DNA from: Amycolatopsis benzoatilytica AK 16/65
GTDB lineage: Bacteria > Actinomycetota > Actinomycetes > Mycobacteriales > Pseudonocardiaceae
NCBI RefSeq assembly: GCF_000383915.1
Contig: NZ_KB912942.1
Span: 7,828,460-7,892,459, forward strand
DNA: 64,000 nucleotides
Direction of reading: 5' to 3'
The notes beneath the pieces are model-generated. The model was not told the origin of the DNA and did not search any database. It saw only the letters and a list, made by a program, of their open reading frames with translations. Shown piece by piece: positions 24,661 to 32,335 of the stretch (the stretch's first letter is position 1; every line of letters starts with the position of its first letter). Both the position numbers and the translations under genes were made by a program.

Positions 24661-25344
24661 GTGACAGACGAGACCCCGAAGCCGCCGGCGCGGGAGTCGC
24701 TCACCCAGATTCTCGGCGGACGGCGGGGTGCGATCGACGCGAGCGTCCCGCCGGTCGCGTTCGTCGTCGGCTGGCTCGCGGCCGGGCAATCGATTGCCTG
24801 GGGTGCCGGAGCGGCGATCGCGGTGGCCGTGCTGCTCGGCGCGTACCGGCTGATCCGCGGCGACAAAGCGCGGGCGGTAGTGGTGAGCCTGGCCGCGGTG
24901 GTGATCGCGGCGTTGATCGCGATGCACACCGGCCGCGCGGAGGACTTCTTCCTGCTGCAGCTGTTCTCGAACGCGGCGAGCGCGCTGCTGTTCGCGGCGA
25001 GTATCGCGGTGCGCTGGCCGCTGCTGGGCGTGATCGTCGGGCTGCTGATCGGGCAGAAGAGCCGGTGGCGGCGCGACCCGGCGCTGCTGCGCTCGTATTC
25101 GTGGGCGAGCGGCGTGTGGGTGCTGCAGTACTTGCTGCGCGTCGTGGTCTACGGCCTGCTGTGGTGGACCGGGCAGGTGGTTGCGCTCGGAGTGGCGCGC
25201 ACGGTGCTTTCCTGGCCGCTGGTGGCGGCGACGGTGGCGGTGAGCGGCTGGGTGCTCTACCGGACCTTGCCTGCCGGTCACCCGGGCCTTCGACTGGCGG
25301 AAGACCCGGGTGCGGCGGGGTCCGGAACCGGACCTCGGACGTAA
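24661..25344 (+). CDS. DUF3159 membrane protein
   Basis: The 227-residue protein begins with a short cytoplasmic tail and the DUF3159 signature GGRRGAIDASVPPVAFVVGW. About six membrane segments follow (around 30-47, 50-65, 73-92, 100-125, 145-170 and 175-198). The family is actinobacterial and has no known function. The start GTG 24661 lacks a strong ribosome binding site. A hairpin at 25348 follows directly after the stop. Confidence 0.85.
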   Translation: MTDETPKPPARESLTQILGGRRGAIDASVPPVAFVVGWLAAGQSIAWGAGAAIAVAVLLGAYRLIRGDKARAVVVSLAAVVIAALIAMHTGRAEDFFLLQLFSNAASALLFAASIAVRWPLLGVIVGLLIGQKSRWRRDPALLRSYSWASGVWVLQYLLRVVVYGLLWWTGQVVALGVARTVLSWPLVAATVAVSGWVLYRTLPAGHPGLRLAEDPGAAGSGTGPRT

Positions 25345-25347
25345 GGC

Positions 25348-25379
25348 GGCCCCCGGCGAGGGGGGAGGGTCCGGGGGCC
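25348..25379. terminator. Bidirectional terminator hairpin
   Basis: Perfect 9-bp arms ggcccccgg (25348-25356) and ccgggggcc (25371-25379) with a 14-nt loop lie between the convergent DUF3159 and sugar-kinase genes. Confidence 0.7.
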
Positions 25380-25434
25380 GGTTCCTACGGTACCTGGACC
25401 CGAGGGGTTGAGTCGACGGTTTCGACTCTTCCGC

Positions 25435-26397
25435 TCAAGTTTTGGTGGCATTCACCCGTCGGGATGGTCTTGGGGTGTCCTCGCCCCACGCGTCGACGGC
25501 GGCGAGCCAGGCCGCCCCGAGCACGCCATCGGAGCTGGTCAAGACGGTAAGACCGGCGAATTCCGCGCGTACCCGGGTGCCTACCGGGCTGTCTTCGGCG
25601 AGCACGCTGCCGACGAGGACGACCGGAGTTTTTTCTCCCGGCTCGCGCGTGGCGCGGGCGACCCGCACGAGTTCCGTTGCACCCCGGGCAACAATTTCGG
25701 TCGCTCCCGGTTCCCCGGCCGCGGCGGCGGCGCTCACGAACGGCGCGTAGCGCGCCAGCCGGATCGGCGGCTCCGCATTGGCGCGGGTGACAAGCGCCCA
25801 CATCGCGGCGGCGCGATCGGACAAGTCCACTCCGGACGGTCCGAACGCCTCGGCCAGGACCGCCTCGGGCAACCCGTCGAGCGGTCCGTCGCCCTCCAGC
25901 GCGGCGAGCGTGGCTCGGACGGCTTCGCGACCGAGCCAGAAACCGGAGCCTTCGTCGCCGAGAAGCCAGCCGTGGCCACCGGAACTGCGGACCATCCGGC
26001 GATCGCGGACGCGGCCCGCGATCGAGCCGGTCCCGGCGACGAGCACGGTTCCGTCCGGTTCGGACGTTGCCGACGCGTAAGCCACTTCGGCGTCGTTGAC
26101 GGTACGAACCCGGCCGCTGAGGCCGATCCGCTCCCACGCCGCGCTGAACTCCGCGGCGACCGCGGGGTCGGACAGCTTGCTTTCGCCTGCCATGCCGACG
26201 ACGACGCCGGCGACGTCCCGCTCGCCGGCCAACGCGTGTTCGATCGCCCCGGCGATCCGGGCGGCCGCCTCCGCGGGCGGGTGCGAGTTGGGGTTCGCAC
26301 CCGCCGCGGTGCCGGTGCCGTGCACGACGCCGGCCGAGTCGACCGCGATCGCCCGGGTCGACGTGCCGCCGGCGTCCACGCCTACGACGAGGGTCAC
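25435..26397 (-). CDS. BadF/BadG-type N-acetylglucosamine kinase-like protein
   Basis: The 320-residue ASKHA-fold kinase has the phosphate-1 motif VGVDAGGTSTRAI at the N-terminus, NDAEVAYAS (catalytic region), VLVAGTGSIAGRV (phosphate-2), GGHGWLLGDEGSGFW (the signature of GlcNAc-kinase-like BadF members) and VVLVGSVLAEDSPV (adenosine region). It should phosphorylate an amino sugar with ATP. The start GTG 26397 overlaps the upstream SIS gene stop by 4 bp (gtga), so the two are coupled. A divergent DasR-type regulator and a dre site fit amino-sugar use. Confidence 0.82.
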   Translation of the reverse strand: MTLVVGVDAGGTSTRAIAVDSAGVVHGTGTAAGANPNSHPPAEAAARIAGAIEHALAGERDVAGVVVGMAGESKLSDPAVAAEFSAAWERIGLSGRVRTVNDAEVAYASATSEPDGTVLVAGTGSIAGRVRDRRMVRSSGGHGWLLGDEGSGFWLGREAVRATLAALEGDGPLDGLPEAVLAEAFGPSGVDLSDRAAAMWALVTRANAEPPIRLARYAPFVSAAAAAGEPGATEIVARGATELVRVARATREPGEKTPVVLVGSVLAEDSPVGTRVRAEFAGLTVLTSSDGVLGAAWLAAVDAWGEDTPRPSRRVNATKT

Positions 26398-27440
26398 CGG
26401 GTCTTGGTCACCTTCAGCAGGCCGCGCGGGTTGTCCGGGTTGCCGCCGCGAGCGAGCGACAGGCCCAGCGCGATCCGCTGGATCGGCAGGATTTCCAGGA
26501 CCGGGGCCAGTTCTTCGGCGGTCGGCGCGACCGGGATGCGCAGCGCGGCGGGCATTTCGCCGCTGGCGGAACCGACCGCGAGCACGTCCGCGCCGCGCTC
26601 GGTGACGGCCTGCAGCACCTCGCGAGTCGCCTCGCCGCCGCGACCGACGCTGGTGGCGGCGAGCACGGCGGTTTCGCCGTTGACCGCCGCGACCGGGCCG
26701 TGCAACAGGTCCGCGCCGCTGTACGCCCGAGCCGCGAGGTAGCTCGTCTCGGCCAGCTTCAGCGACGCTTCGAGTGCGGTGGCGTAGGAGTAGCCGCGGC
26801 CAGTGGTGAGAACGCGGTCGACAAAGCGATAGCGGTCCACCGCGCGCTGTACGCCTTCGACCGCGCCGTCGAGGGTCTGCTGGGCCAGTTCGCCGATGTT
26901 CTCGGCGTCCTCGCCCTTGCCGCCGCGGATGGCGTCGATGAACAGGTACAGCGCCATCAGCGTGGCGGAGTACGTCTTGGTTGCCGCGACTGCTTTCTCG
27001 ACGCCGGCGCCGATGTCGACGCCCAGCTCCGCGGCCGCGCTCAGCGGCGAGTCCGGGGTGTTCGTGACCGACACGGTCAGCGCGCCCTGGCGGCGGGCGG
27101 TCTCGGTGACCTCGATCAGGTCCGGCGAACCGCCGCTCTGGCTGACCGTGATGAACAGCACGTCCCGCAGATCGGGACGGGCGCCGTAGAGCGTCGCGGT
27201 GGACGGCGAAACCAGGCCGGCCGGCAGGCCGAGGAGTACCTCGATCAGGTACTTCGCGTAAAGCGCGCCGTGGTCGCTGGAACCGCGCGCGGCGAGCAGC
27301 GCGAAGCGGGGCGGGTTCTTGGCGATCTGCCCGGCGACCTCCGCGATCCCGGACCGCCGCTCGACCAGTCCGGCCAGAATGCCGGGCTGCTCCGAGATTT
27401 CCGCGGCCATGTGCTCGCCGGGGCGTAGTTGGGTCATCAC
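26394..27440 (-). CDS. SIS-domain aminosugar-phosphate isomerase/deaminase-like protein (AgaS/GlmS-C type)
   Basis: The 348-residue protein consists of two SIS domains. The first has ARGSSDHGALYAKYL and TVSQSGGSPDLIEV (sugar-phosphate binding Ser-Gln-Ser), the second GRGYSYATALEASLKL and GADLLHGPVAAV. This is the isomerase half of glucosamine-6-phosphate synthase without the glutaminase domain, as in AgaS or NagB-like deaminases. It likely processes glucosamine-6-P or GlcNAc-6-P; a dehydratase-type activity of the kind recently discussed for Streptomyces SIS proteins cannot be excluded. Two adjacent ATGs (27440, 27437) are possible starts. It is coupled to the kinase gene and preceded by a dre site. 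Confidence 0.82.
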   Translation of the reverse strand: MMTQLRPGEHMAAEISEQPGILAGLVERRSGIAEVAGQIAKNPPRFALLAARGSSDHGALYAKYLIEVLLGLPAGLVSPSTATLYGARPDLRDVLFITVSQSGGSPDLIEVTETARRQGALTVSVTNTPDSPLSAAAELGVDIGAGVEKAVAATKTYSATLMALYLFIDAIRGGKGEDAENIGELAQQTLDGAVEGVQRAVDRYRFVDRVLTTGRGYSYATALEASLKLAETSYLAARAYSGADLLHGPVAAVNGETAVLAATSVGRGGEATREVLQAVTERGADVLAVGSASGEMPAALRIPVAPTAEELAPVLEILPIQRIALGLSLARGGNPDNPRGLLKVTKTR

Positions 27441-27489
27441 TTTCCTCTCCGCCGGGACGGGCGTCCCGGTGTGCTGAGCGGCGTCCGGT

Positions 27490-27503
27490 CAGGTCTAGAC
27501 CAA
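27490..27503. promoter_or_regulatory. dre-like operator (DasR responsive element)
   Basis: The palindrome ggtctagacc (27492-27501), extended as caggtctagaccaa, matches the core of the Streptomyces DasR responsive element (consensus tggtctagacca). It lies in the divergent region between the SIS gene and the dasR-like gene, about 50 bp from the SIS start and 90 bp from the regulator start. It is placed to control the aminosugar operon and perhaps dasR itself. Confidence 0.8.
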
Positions 27504-27592
27504 TGCTAGCTGGGCGGAGCGGGTCGGGAGAAGGGTACGTTTCTTCACGGGCAGTGGCGCGTTAATCTGGGAAGACTTTGAGGGAGTCGGTA

Positions 27593-28342
27593 ATGCTGGA
27601 GACACCCCCCGCGGGCGAGGCGGGGACTGCTGCGCGCGGGCAGCGCGAACCCAAGTACTGGGCGCTGAAGCAGCATCTGCTCGACTTGCTGGACGCCATG
27701 CCGCCGGGATCGCCGATCCCGACCGAGCGCGCGCTGGCCGGCGAGTTCACCGTGTCGCGCACGACGGTGCGCCAGGCGCTGGCGGACCTCACCGCGGAGG
27801 GCAGGCTCCACCGGGTCCAGGGCAAGGGCACGTTCGCCGCGGAACCGAAGCTCGCCCAGCGGCTGCAGCTGTCCTCCTACACCGAGGACATGCGCAAGCA
27901 GGGCCTGAAGCCGTCGTCGCAGCTGCTGGAAATGGAAGAGCTGCCGGTCGAAGGCGAAATGGCGAAACTTCTTCAGATTCGCAACGGGGCAAAGATTCTT
28001 CGGCTGCGCCGGCTCCGGCTGGCCGACGGCCAGCCGATGGCACTCGAGACCACGCACCTGCCGCTGGGCCGGTTCCGCGGCCTGCGCAAGCACATCACCG
28101 CGGGCGGTTCGCTGTACGCGGTGTTGCGCGAGCACTACGGCGTGGAGCTGGAACGAGCCGAGGAGACCATCGAGACCTCGCTGGCCGGGCCGCAGGAAGC
28201 GGAAATCCTCGGCGCGGACGTCGGCATGCCGGTGATGATGCTGACCCGGCATTCGTTCGCCACCGACGGCAAGCCGGTCGAGTTCGCCCGCGCGGTCTAC
28301 CGCGGCGACCGGTACAAGTTCGTCACCACGCTGCTGCCCTGA
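27593..28342 (+). CDS. dasR: GntR/HutC-family regulator, DasR-like
   Basis: I chose ATG 27593 with gaggga upstream, rather than the TTG at 27578. The 249-residue protein has a GntR winged helix (about 20-85: PTERALAGEFTVSRTTVRQALADL, then RLHRVQGKGTFAA), followed by LAQRLQLSSYTEDMRKQG and a UTRA ligand-binding domain (about 95-240, ETTHLPLGRFRGL, LEETIETSLA-like ERAEETIETSLAG, and FARAVYRGDRYKF). DasR is the GlcNAc-6-P/GlcN-6-P sensor linking nutrient state to development and antibiotics in actinomycetes. Neighbouring amino-sugar genes and the dre palindrome support this identity. Confidence 0.85.
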   Translation: MLETPPAGEAGTAARGQREPKYWALKQHLLDLLDAMPPGSPIPTERALAGEFTVSRTTVRQALADLTAEGRLHRVQGKGTFAAEPKLAQRLQLSSYTEDMRKQGLKPSSQLLEMEELPVEGEMAKLLQIRNGAKILRLRRLRLADGQPMALETTHLPLGRFRGLRKHITAGGSLYAVLREHYGVELERAEETIETSLAGPQEAEILGADVGMPVMMLTRHSFATDGKPVEFARAVYRGDRYKFVTTLLP

Positions 28343-28346
28343 TCGC

Positions 28347-29852
28347 GTGACCGCGCCGGGCGGAACGAGCATCCGCTGGGGCACGTCCGCCGCCCGCGGC
28401 GTGCTCTGGACGACGATCCTCGGGTCGGGCATGGCCATGCTCGACGGCACCATCGTGAACGTCGCGCTGCCGCGGATCGGCGAGGAGCTGGGAGCTTCGG
28501 TAGCCGGGCTGCAGTGGATCCTCGACGGCTACCTGCTGGCGCTGGCCGCGCTGATCCTGGTCGCCGGGTCACTGGGCGACCGCTACGGCAGGCGGCGGGT
28601 CTACCTGGTCGGCGTGGTCTGGTTCGGCCTCGCGTCCGGGCTGTGCGCGGCGGCGACGTCCACCGGGATGCTGGTGGCGTTCCGGGTGCTGCAAGGCGTC
28701 GGCGGTGCCCTGCTCACGCCTGGGTCGCTGGCGATCCTGCAGTCGTCCTTCGCGCACGACGACCGGGCCCGCGCGATCGGGGCCTGGTCCGGTCTCGGCG
28801 GGATCGCGGCCGCGGTCGGGCCGCTGCTCGGCGGGCTGCTGGTGCAGGCGTGGTCGTGGCGGCTGGCGTTCCTGATCAATGTGCCGCTCGCGGTGGTCGT
28901 GGTGCTGATGGCGCGCCGGTTCGTGCCGGAATCGCGGGACACCGCCGCCACCGGGCACCCGGACTACTTCGCCGCCGCGGTCGGCGCGGTGGGCCTGGCC
29001 GGGCTGACCGGCGCGCTGGTCGAGGCGCCGGTGCACGGGGCCGGCGACCCGGTGGTGCTGAGCGCGCTGGCGGTCGGGGTCGCCGGGCTTGCGGTGTTCC
29101 TCTGGCTCCAGCACCGGGCGGCCGAGCCGCTGGTGCCGCCCATGCTGTTCCGCGACCGCACGTTCACCCTGTCGAACGCGCTGACCTTCGTGGTTTACGC
29201 GGCGCTCGGCGGCGTGATGATGCTGCTGGTGCTGCAGCTGCAGGTCTCGCTGGGCTACTCGCCGACGCTGGCCGGGCTCGCCGGCCTTCCGATCACGGTC
29301 ATCATGCTGCTGCTGTCCGGCCGCTCGGGCGCGCTGGCACAGCGGATCGGGCCGCGGCTGCAGCTGGTGGCCGGTCCGATCGTGGTCGGGGCCGGAATGT
29401 TGTTGCTGACGCGGGTGGAACCGGGTTCGTCGTATCTCGGTTCGGTGCTGCCCGCGGTGGTCGTGTTCGGACTCGGACTGGCCACTGTGGTCGCTCCGGT
29501 GACCGCGACGGTGCTCGCCGCGGCCCCCGACCGGTACGCCGGGGTCGCCTCCGGCGTCAACAATGCGATAGCCCGTTCGGGTGGACTTCTTGCGGTCGCG
29601 GTGTTGCCCGCGGCCGCCGGGCTGACCGGATCGGCCTACCGGGATCCGGTCGCGCTGACCGCCGGATGGCGTACCGCGCTCGTGATCTGCGCGGTCCTGG
29701 CGATCGCCGGCGGGCTTATCGCGTTAGGAATTCACAACGGGGTGCTGGGTTCGTCGGCCGCGGAACCGGATGAATCGCCGCATCCCGGCGAGTGTCTGCA
29801 CTGTGGGGTCGAGGGCCCGCCGACGCACGTCCATCCGGGCGGCCGGCACTGA
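28347..29852 (+). CDS. MFS drug/proton antiporter (DHA2, 14-TM) with Cys/His tail
   Basis: The 501-residue protein is a 14-helix DHA2 exporter: LDGTIVNVALPRIG (motif D1) in helix 1, GSLGDRYGRRRV (motif A) after helix 2, RVLQGVGGALLTPGSLAI (motif B) in helix 4 and GPLLGGLLVQAWSWRLAFLINVP (motif C region) in helix 5. It starts at GTG 28347, 4 bp after the dasR stop, so it may be cotranscribed. After the last helix the C-terminus carries HPGECLHCGVEG and THVHPGG, an unusual Cys/His-rich tail that could bind metal. The substrate is unknown. Confidence 0.88.
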   Translation: MTAPGGTSIRWGTSAARGVLWTTILGSGMAMLDGTIVNVALPRIGEELGASVAGLQWILDGYLLALAALILVAGSLGDRYGRRRVYLVGVVWFGLASGLCAAATSTGMLVAFRVLQGVGGALLTPGSLAILQSSFAHDDRARAIGAWSGLGGIAAAVGPLLGGLLVQAWSWRLAFLINVPLAVVVVLMARRFVPESRDTAATGHPDYFAAAVGAVGLAGLTGALVEAPVHGAGDPVVLSALAVGVAGLAVFLWLQHRAAEPLVPPMLFRDRTFTLSNALTFVVYAALGGVMMLLVLQLQVSLGYSPTLAGLAGLPITVIMLLLSGRSGALAQRIGPRLQLVAGPIVVGAGMLLLTRVEPGSSYLGSVLPAVVVFGLGLATVVAPVTATVLAAAPDRYAGVASGVNNAIARSGGLLAVAVLPAAAGLTGSAYRDPVALTAGWRTALVICAVLAIAGGLIALGIHNGVLGSSAAEPDESPHPGECLHCGVEGPPTHVHPGGRH

Positions 29853-29880
29853 AACTGGGGCGCAGCGGCAGAGCCGGACC

Positions 29881-30275
29881 GTGCTGTATCCGGACGACCC
29901 GGCCGCGCGCGAGCTGTTCGAGCGGATTGGCCGGGCCCCGGTGCCGCGGGACGAGCCGGCCCTGGAGGTGCTCAGCGCGTCGACCGCGACGTTCGCCGCG
30001 CACCTCGACTATCTCGCGACGATCGCCGGGTGGATGGTCACGCACGGGGTGGCCGCGGAGGCCGCCTCGGAGTACGTGACGCACGTGTTCGCCAAGGTCG
30101 GGAAGTCGCTGTCGGGAAGTCGCTGTCGGGCGGCGGTTCGCTGGCCGAGCTGATCACCCGGCACACGACGCCGGGCGGGATCAACGAGCAGCTGCTGACC
30201 GGGTTGCGCCGGGACGGGATGCCGGACCTGGTGCGCAGCGGGCTGGACGCAGTGCTGGCCCGGCTGCGCCACTAG
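29881..30275 (+). pseudogene. Broken C-terminal fragment of a pyrroline-5-carboxylate reductase-like gene
   Basis: The frame from GTG 29881 encodes a ProC-like stretch (LYPDDPAARELFERIGRA, ATFAAHLDYLATIAGWM, YVTHVFAKVGKSLSG) and then shifts. The next frame continues the family sequence with GGSLAELITRHTTPGGINEQ to the stop at 30275. A 14-nt direct duplication at 30103-30130 causes the shift; removing one unit rejoins the two frames. The N-terminal Rossmann half (GxGxxG) is absent, since the preceding 28 bp lead straight to the MFS stop. So this is a truncated, frameshifted remnant of a proline-biosynthesis or paralogous reductase gene. Confidence 0.75.
30103..30130 (+). repeat. 14-nt tandem duplication causing frameshift
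   Basis: aagtcgctgtcggg occurs at 30103-30116 and again at 30117-30130. The duplication shifts the proC-like reading frame by two, and one copy would restore it. Confidence 0.9.
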
Positions 30276-30281
30276 CCCGCA

Positions 30282-30390
30282 CCCCAATGCCACATTGGGT
30301 GCGTGGGATGCATCCAATGTGGCATTGGGTGCGTGGGACGCAGCGAATGTGGCATTGGGTGCGTGGGATGCACCCAATGCCACATTGGGG
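30282..30390. repeat. 30-bp tandem array with palindromic ends
   Basis: Three consecutive 30-bp units (30291-30320, 30321-30350, 30351-30380) share cattgggtgcgtggga. The ends are ccaatgccacattggg-type palindromes in inverted relation (30282-30300 and 30372-30390). It fills the gap between the convergent proC remnant and the threonine dehydratase gene, and may act as a transcript end. Confidence 0.8.
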
Positions 30391-30394
30391 CTCG

Positions 30395-31339
30395 TCAGGC
30401 CAGCAGTTCCGCGAGCATCTTCGGGTCGATGTTGCCGCCGGAGACGATCGCCACCGTGCGGCCGCCGGGCAGCTCGTCGGCGTGGTGCAGGTACGCGGCC
30501 GGGGCGGTGGCCCCGCTCGGCTCGGTCACCAGCCGGCCTTGGCGGGCGAGCACGCGCACGGTGTCGCGGATCTCGTCCTCGGTCACCGTGATCATGCCGT
30601 CGAGCACGCGTTGCAGGTGCGCGAAGGTCAGCTCGGACGGCTCCGCGCGCAGCCCGTCTGCGATCGTGCGGGCGCGGTCGGCCACCGGCCACGCGACGCG
30701 TTCGCCGGCGCGCAGGCTGGCCGCGGTGTCGGCGGCCAGTTCCGGCTCGACGCCGTAGACCTTCGCGTTCGGGCACTTCGCCTTGATCGCCGTGCCGACG
30801 CCGGAGGCGAACCCGCCGCCGCTCACCGGGACCAGCACCGTGTCGACGTCCGCCAGGTCCTCGGCGATTTCCAGGCCGGCGGTGCCCTGTCCGGCGATCA
30901 CGTCCGGATGGTCGAACGGCGGGATGAGGGTGAGCCCGCGCTCCGCCATGATCGCGTGCGCGGCCGACTCGCGTTCGGCGATCGGCACCTCGCGCACCTC
31001 CGCGCCCCAGCGGAGGGTGGCTTCGACCTTCAGCCGCGGCGTGACGTCGGGCACCACGATGACCGCCGGGATGCCGAATTCGCGGGCCGCGTAAGCGACC
31101 GCTTGCGCATGGTTGCCACTTGAGTACGCGACTACTCCGCGTTCCCGCTCGGTGTCGCTGAGCGCCGCGATCGCGTTGTACGCGCCGCGGATCTTGAACG
31201 CGCCGATCGGTTGCAGGCTCTCGGGTTTCACCCAGAATTCGCCCGGAGCCCAGAGCTGGCGCAGCAACGGGGTGCGCACCGCGGAGCCCTTGATCCGCCC
31301 TGCGGCGGCCTCGATGTCGGAGATCGTCACGAAGTCCAT
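30395..31339 (-). CDS. Threonine ammonia-lyase-like PLP enzyme (fold type II)
   Basis: The 314-residue protein lacks the C-terminal ACT regulatory domain of biosynthetic IlvA, so it is a catabolic-type threonine/serine dehydratase or serine racemase-like enzyme. The PLP lysine is in PIGAFKIRGA (around residue 49), the substrate loop is SSGNHAQAVA, the phosphate-binding glycine loop is VPVSGGGFASGV, and the C-terminal SGGNIDPK contacts the pyridine nitrogen. It deaminates Thr/Ser to 2-oxo acids plus ammonia. The gene stands alone, convergent with the proC remnant. Confidence 0.85.
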   Translation of the reverse strand: MDFVTISDIEAAAGRIKGSAVRTPLLRQLWAPGEFWVKPESLQPIGAFKIRGAYNAIAALSDTERERGVVAYSSGNHAQAVAYAAREFGIPAVIVVPDVTPRLKVEATLRWGAEVREVPIAERESAAHAIMAERGLTLIPPFDHPDVIAGQGTAGLEIAEDLADVDTVLVPVSGGGFASGVGTAIKAKCPNAKVYGVEPELAADTAASLRAGERVAWPVADRARTIADGLRAEPSELTFAHLQRVLDGMITVTEDEIRDTVRVLARQGRLVTEPSGATAPAAYLHHADELPGGRTVAIVSGGNIDPKMLAELLA

Positions 31340-31455
31340 GCGCCGAGTATGTCAGGAAAGTGTGAGCTTTAGTCCATCCACTGTGGACAGTCAACGTGGC
31401 GTCTCTCACGCTGGGGCAACGAGGGGAGCACCTCAGCCGACTTAATCGTTGAAGG

Positions 31456-32250
31456 ATGCATACGGCCGAGGACGATCAGATCGGGATCATGGGCGAGGAG
31501 AAGAAGACCGCGGAGGAGCGGAAGAAGATCCGCATGAGTTCGGTGCTGGCGGCTGCCCTGGCGGCGGTGACCGCGGCACTGCTGGGGTCGACGCTCGGGG
31601 TTGCCGGCACGGTCATCGGGGCCGGCGTGGCCAGTGTGGTGAGCACGGTCGGCGGCGAGTTGTACCTGCGGTCGTTCCAGGGGACTCGGCAGGCGGCAAA
31701 AAAGGCGATTGCCGGGCGGCGGAGCCGCAGCGGGATCGAGCCGGTGCGCCATCCCGGTTCGCCGAGCGAGGCGCCTACGGTTTACCTGTCCACGGATCCG
31801 TCGGAGATGCCGACGGTACGCATTTCCGCTCTTCGTCCTACCAAGCCGGAGCAGGCGGAGACCTTCGGCGAGAAACTGCGGAAGGTGCGCTGGCCGTTGA
31901 TCATCGGCACCAGCGTGGCGGTGTTCGCGGTCGCGCTGGCGGTGCTGTTCACCTTCGACTTCGGCACCAAGGGCAGCGGGCTGATCGCTCGGCAGCCGGA
32001 CACCAGCCAGCAGCAGGACACGCATCGCGACAACGCCCCCAGCTCGGCGCCGCAGGCACCGGCGACTTCGGGTTCTCAGCCGCCGGCGTCGACGTCCGCC
32101 CCCACTACTACACAGTCGGCTCCGCCTTCGTCCTCGGCTACGCAGGACAAGCAGACGCCCACGTCGTCCAGTCAGCCCTCGTCTTCGGCGGCGACCAGCG
32201 GGAGCCAGTCGCCCACCGGCACCGCGCCGCCGTCCAACGCGGGCCAGTGA
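31456..32250 (+). CDS. Membrane protein with Ser/Thr/Pro-rich extracytoplasmic tail
   Basis: The 264-residue protein has a basic N-terminus and a small-residue hydrophobic region (about 28-66, VLAAALAAVTAALLGSTLG and GAGVASVVSTVGGELYL). A cytoplasmic-looking segment follows, then a clear membrane helix (about 148-168, WPLIIGTSVAVFAVALAVLF) and a low-complexity tail (about 180-264) rich in Ser, Thr, Gln and Pro that is likely outside the cell. I do not recognise the family. The start could also be ATG 31489, since the ribosome binding site of ATG 31456 abuts the codon. Confidence 0.7.
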   Translation: MHTAEDDQIGIMGEEKKTAEERKKIRMSSVLAAALAAVTAALLGSTLGVAGTVIGAGVASVVSTVGGELYLRSFQGTRQAAKKAIAGRRSRSGIEPVRHPGSPSEAPTVYLSTDPSEMPTVRISALRPTKPEQAETFGEKLRKVRWPLIIGTSVAVFAVALAVLFTFDFGTKGSGLIARQPDTSQQQDTHRDNAPSSAPQAPATSGSQPPASTSAPTTTQSAPPSSSATQDKQTPTSSSQPSSSAATSGSQSPTGTAPPSNAGQ

Positions 32251-32275
32251 CCTTCTGCCCAGCCCGGAGTTGAGC

Positions 32276-32329
32276 GTCCGTGAAGGGCCCCTTGAGGGAA
32301 TCCAAGTCCCGGAAGGGGCCCTTCACGGA
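32276..32329. repeat. Dispersed palindromic repeat, copy 3 (left of IS30 copy 1)
   Basis: A 54-bp palindromic module: gtccgtgaagggcccctt, centre gagggaatccaagtccc, then ggaaggggcccttcacgga. It ends 6 bp before the left inverted repeat of the IS30 element. Confidence 0.85.
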
Positions 32330-32335
32330 ACCGGC

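Noticed and set aside
30291..30380. Second 30-bp array considered as a CRISPR array.
   Set aside because: No unique spacers between units; the ends are inverted palindromes instead.
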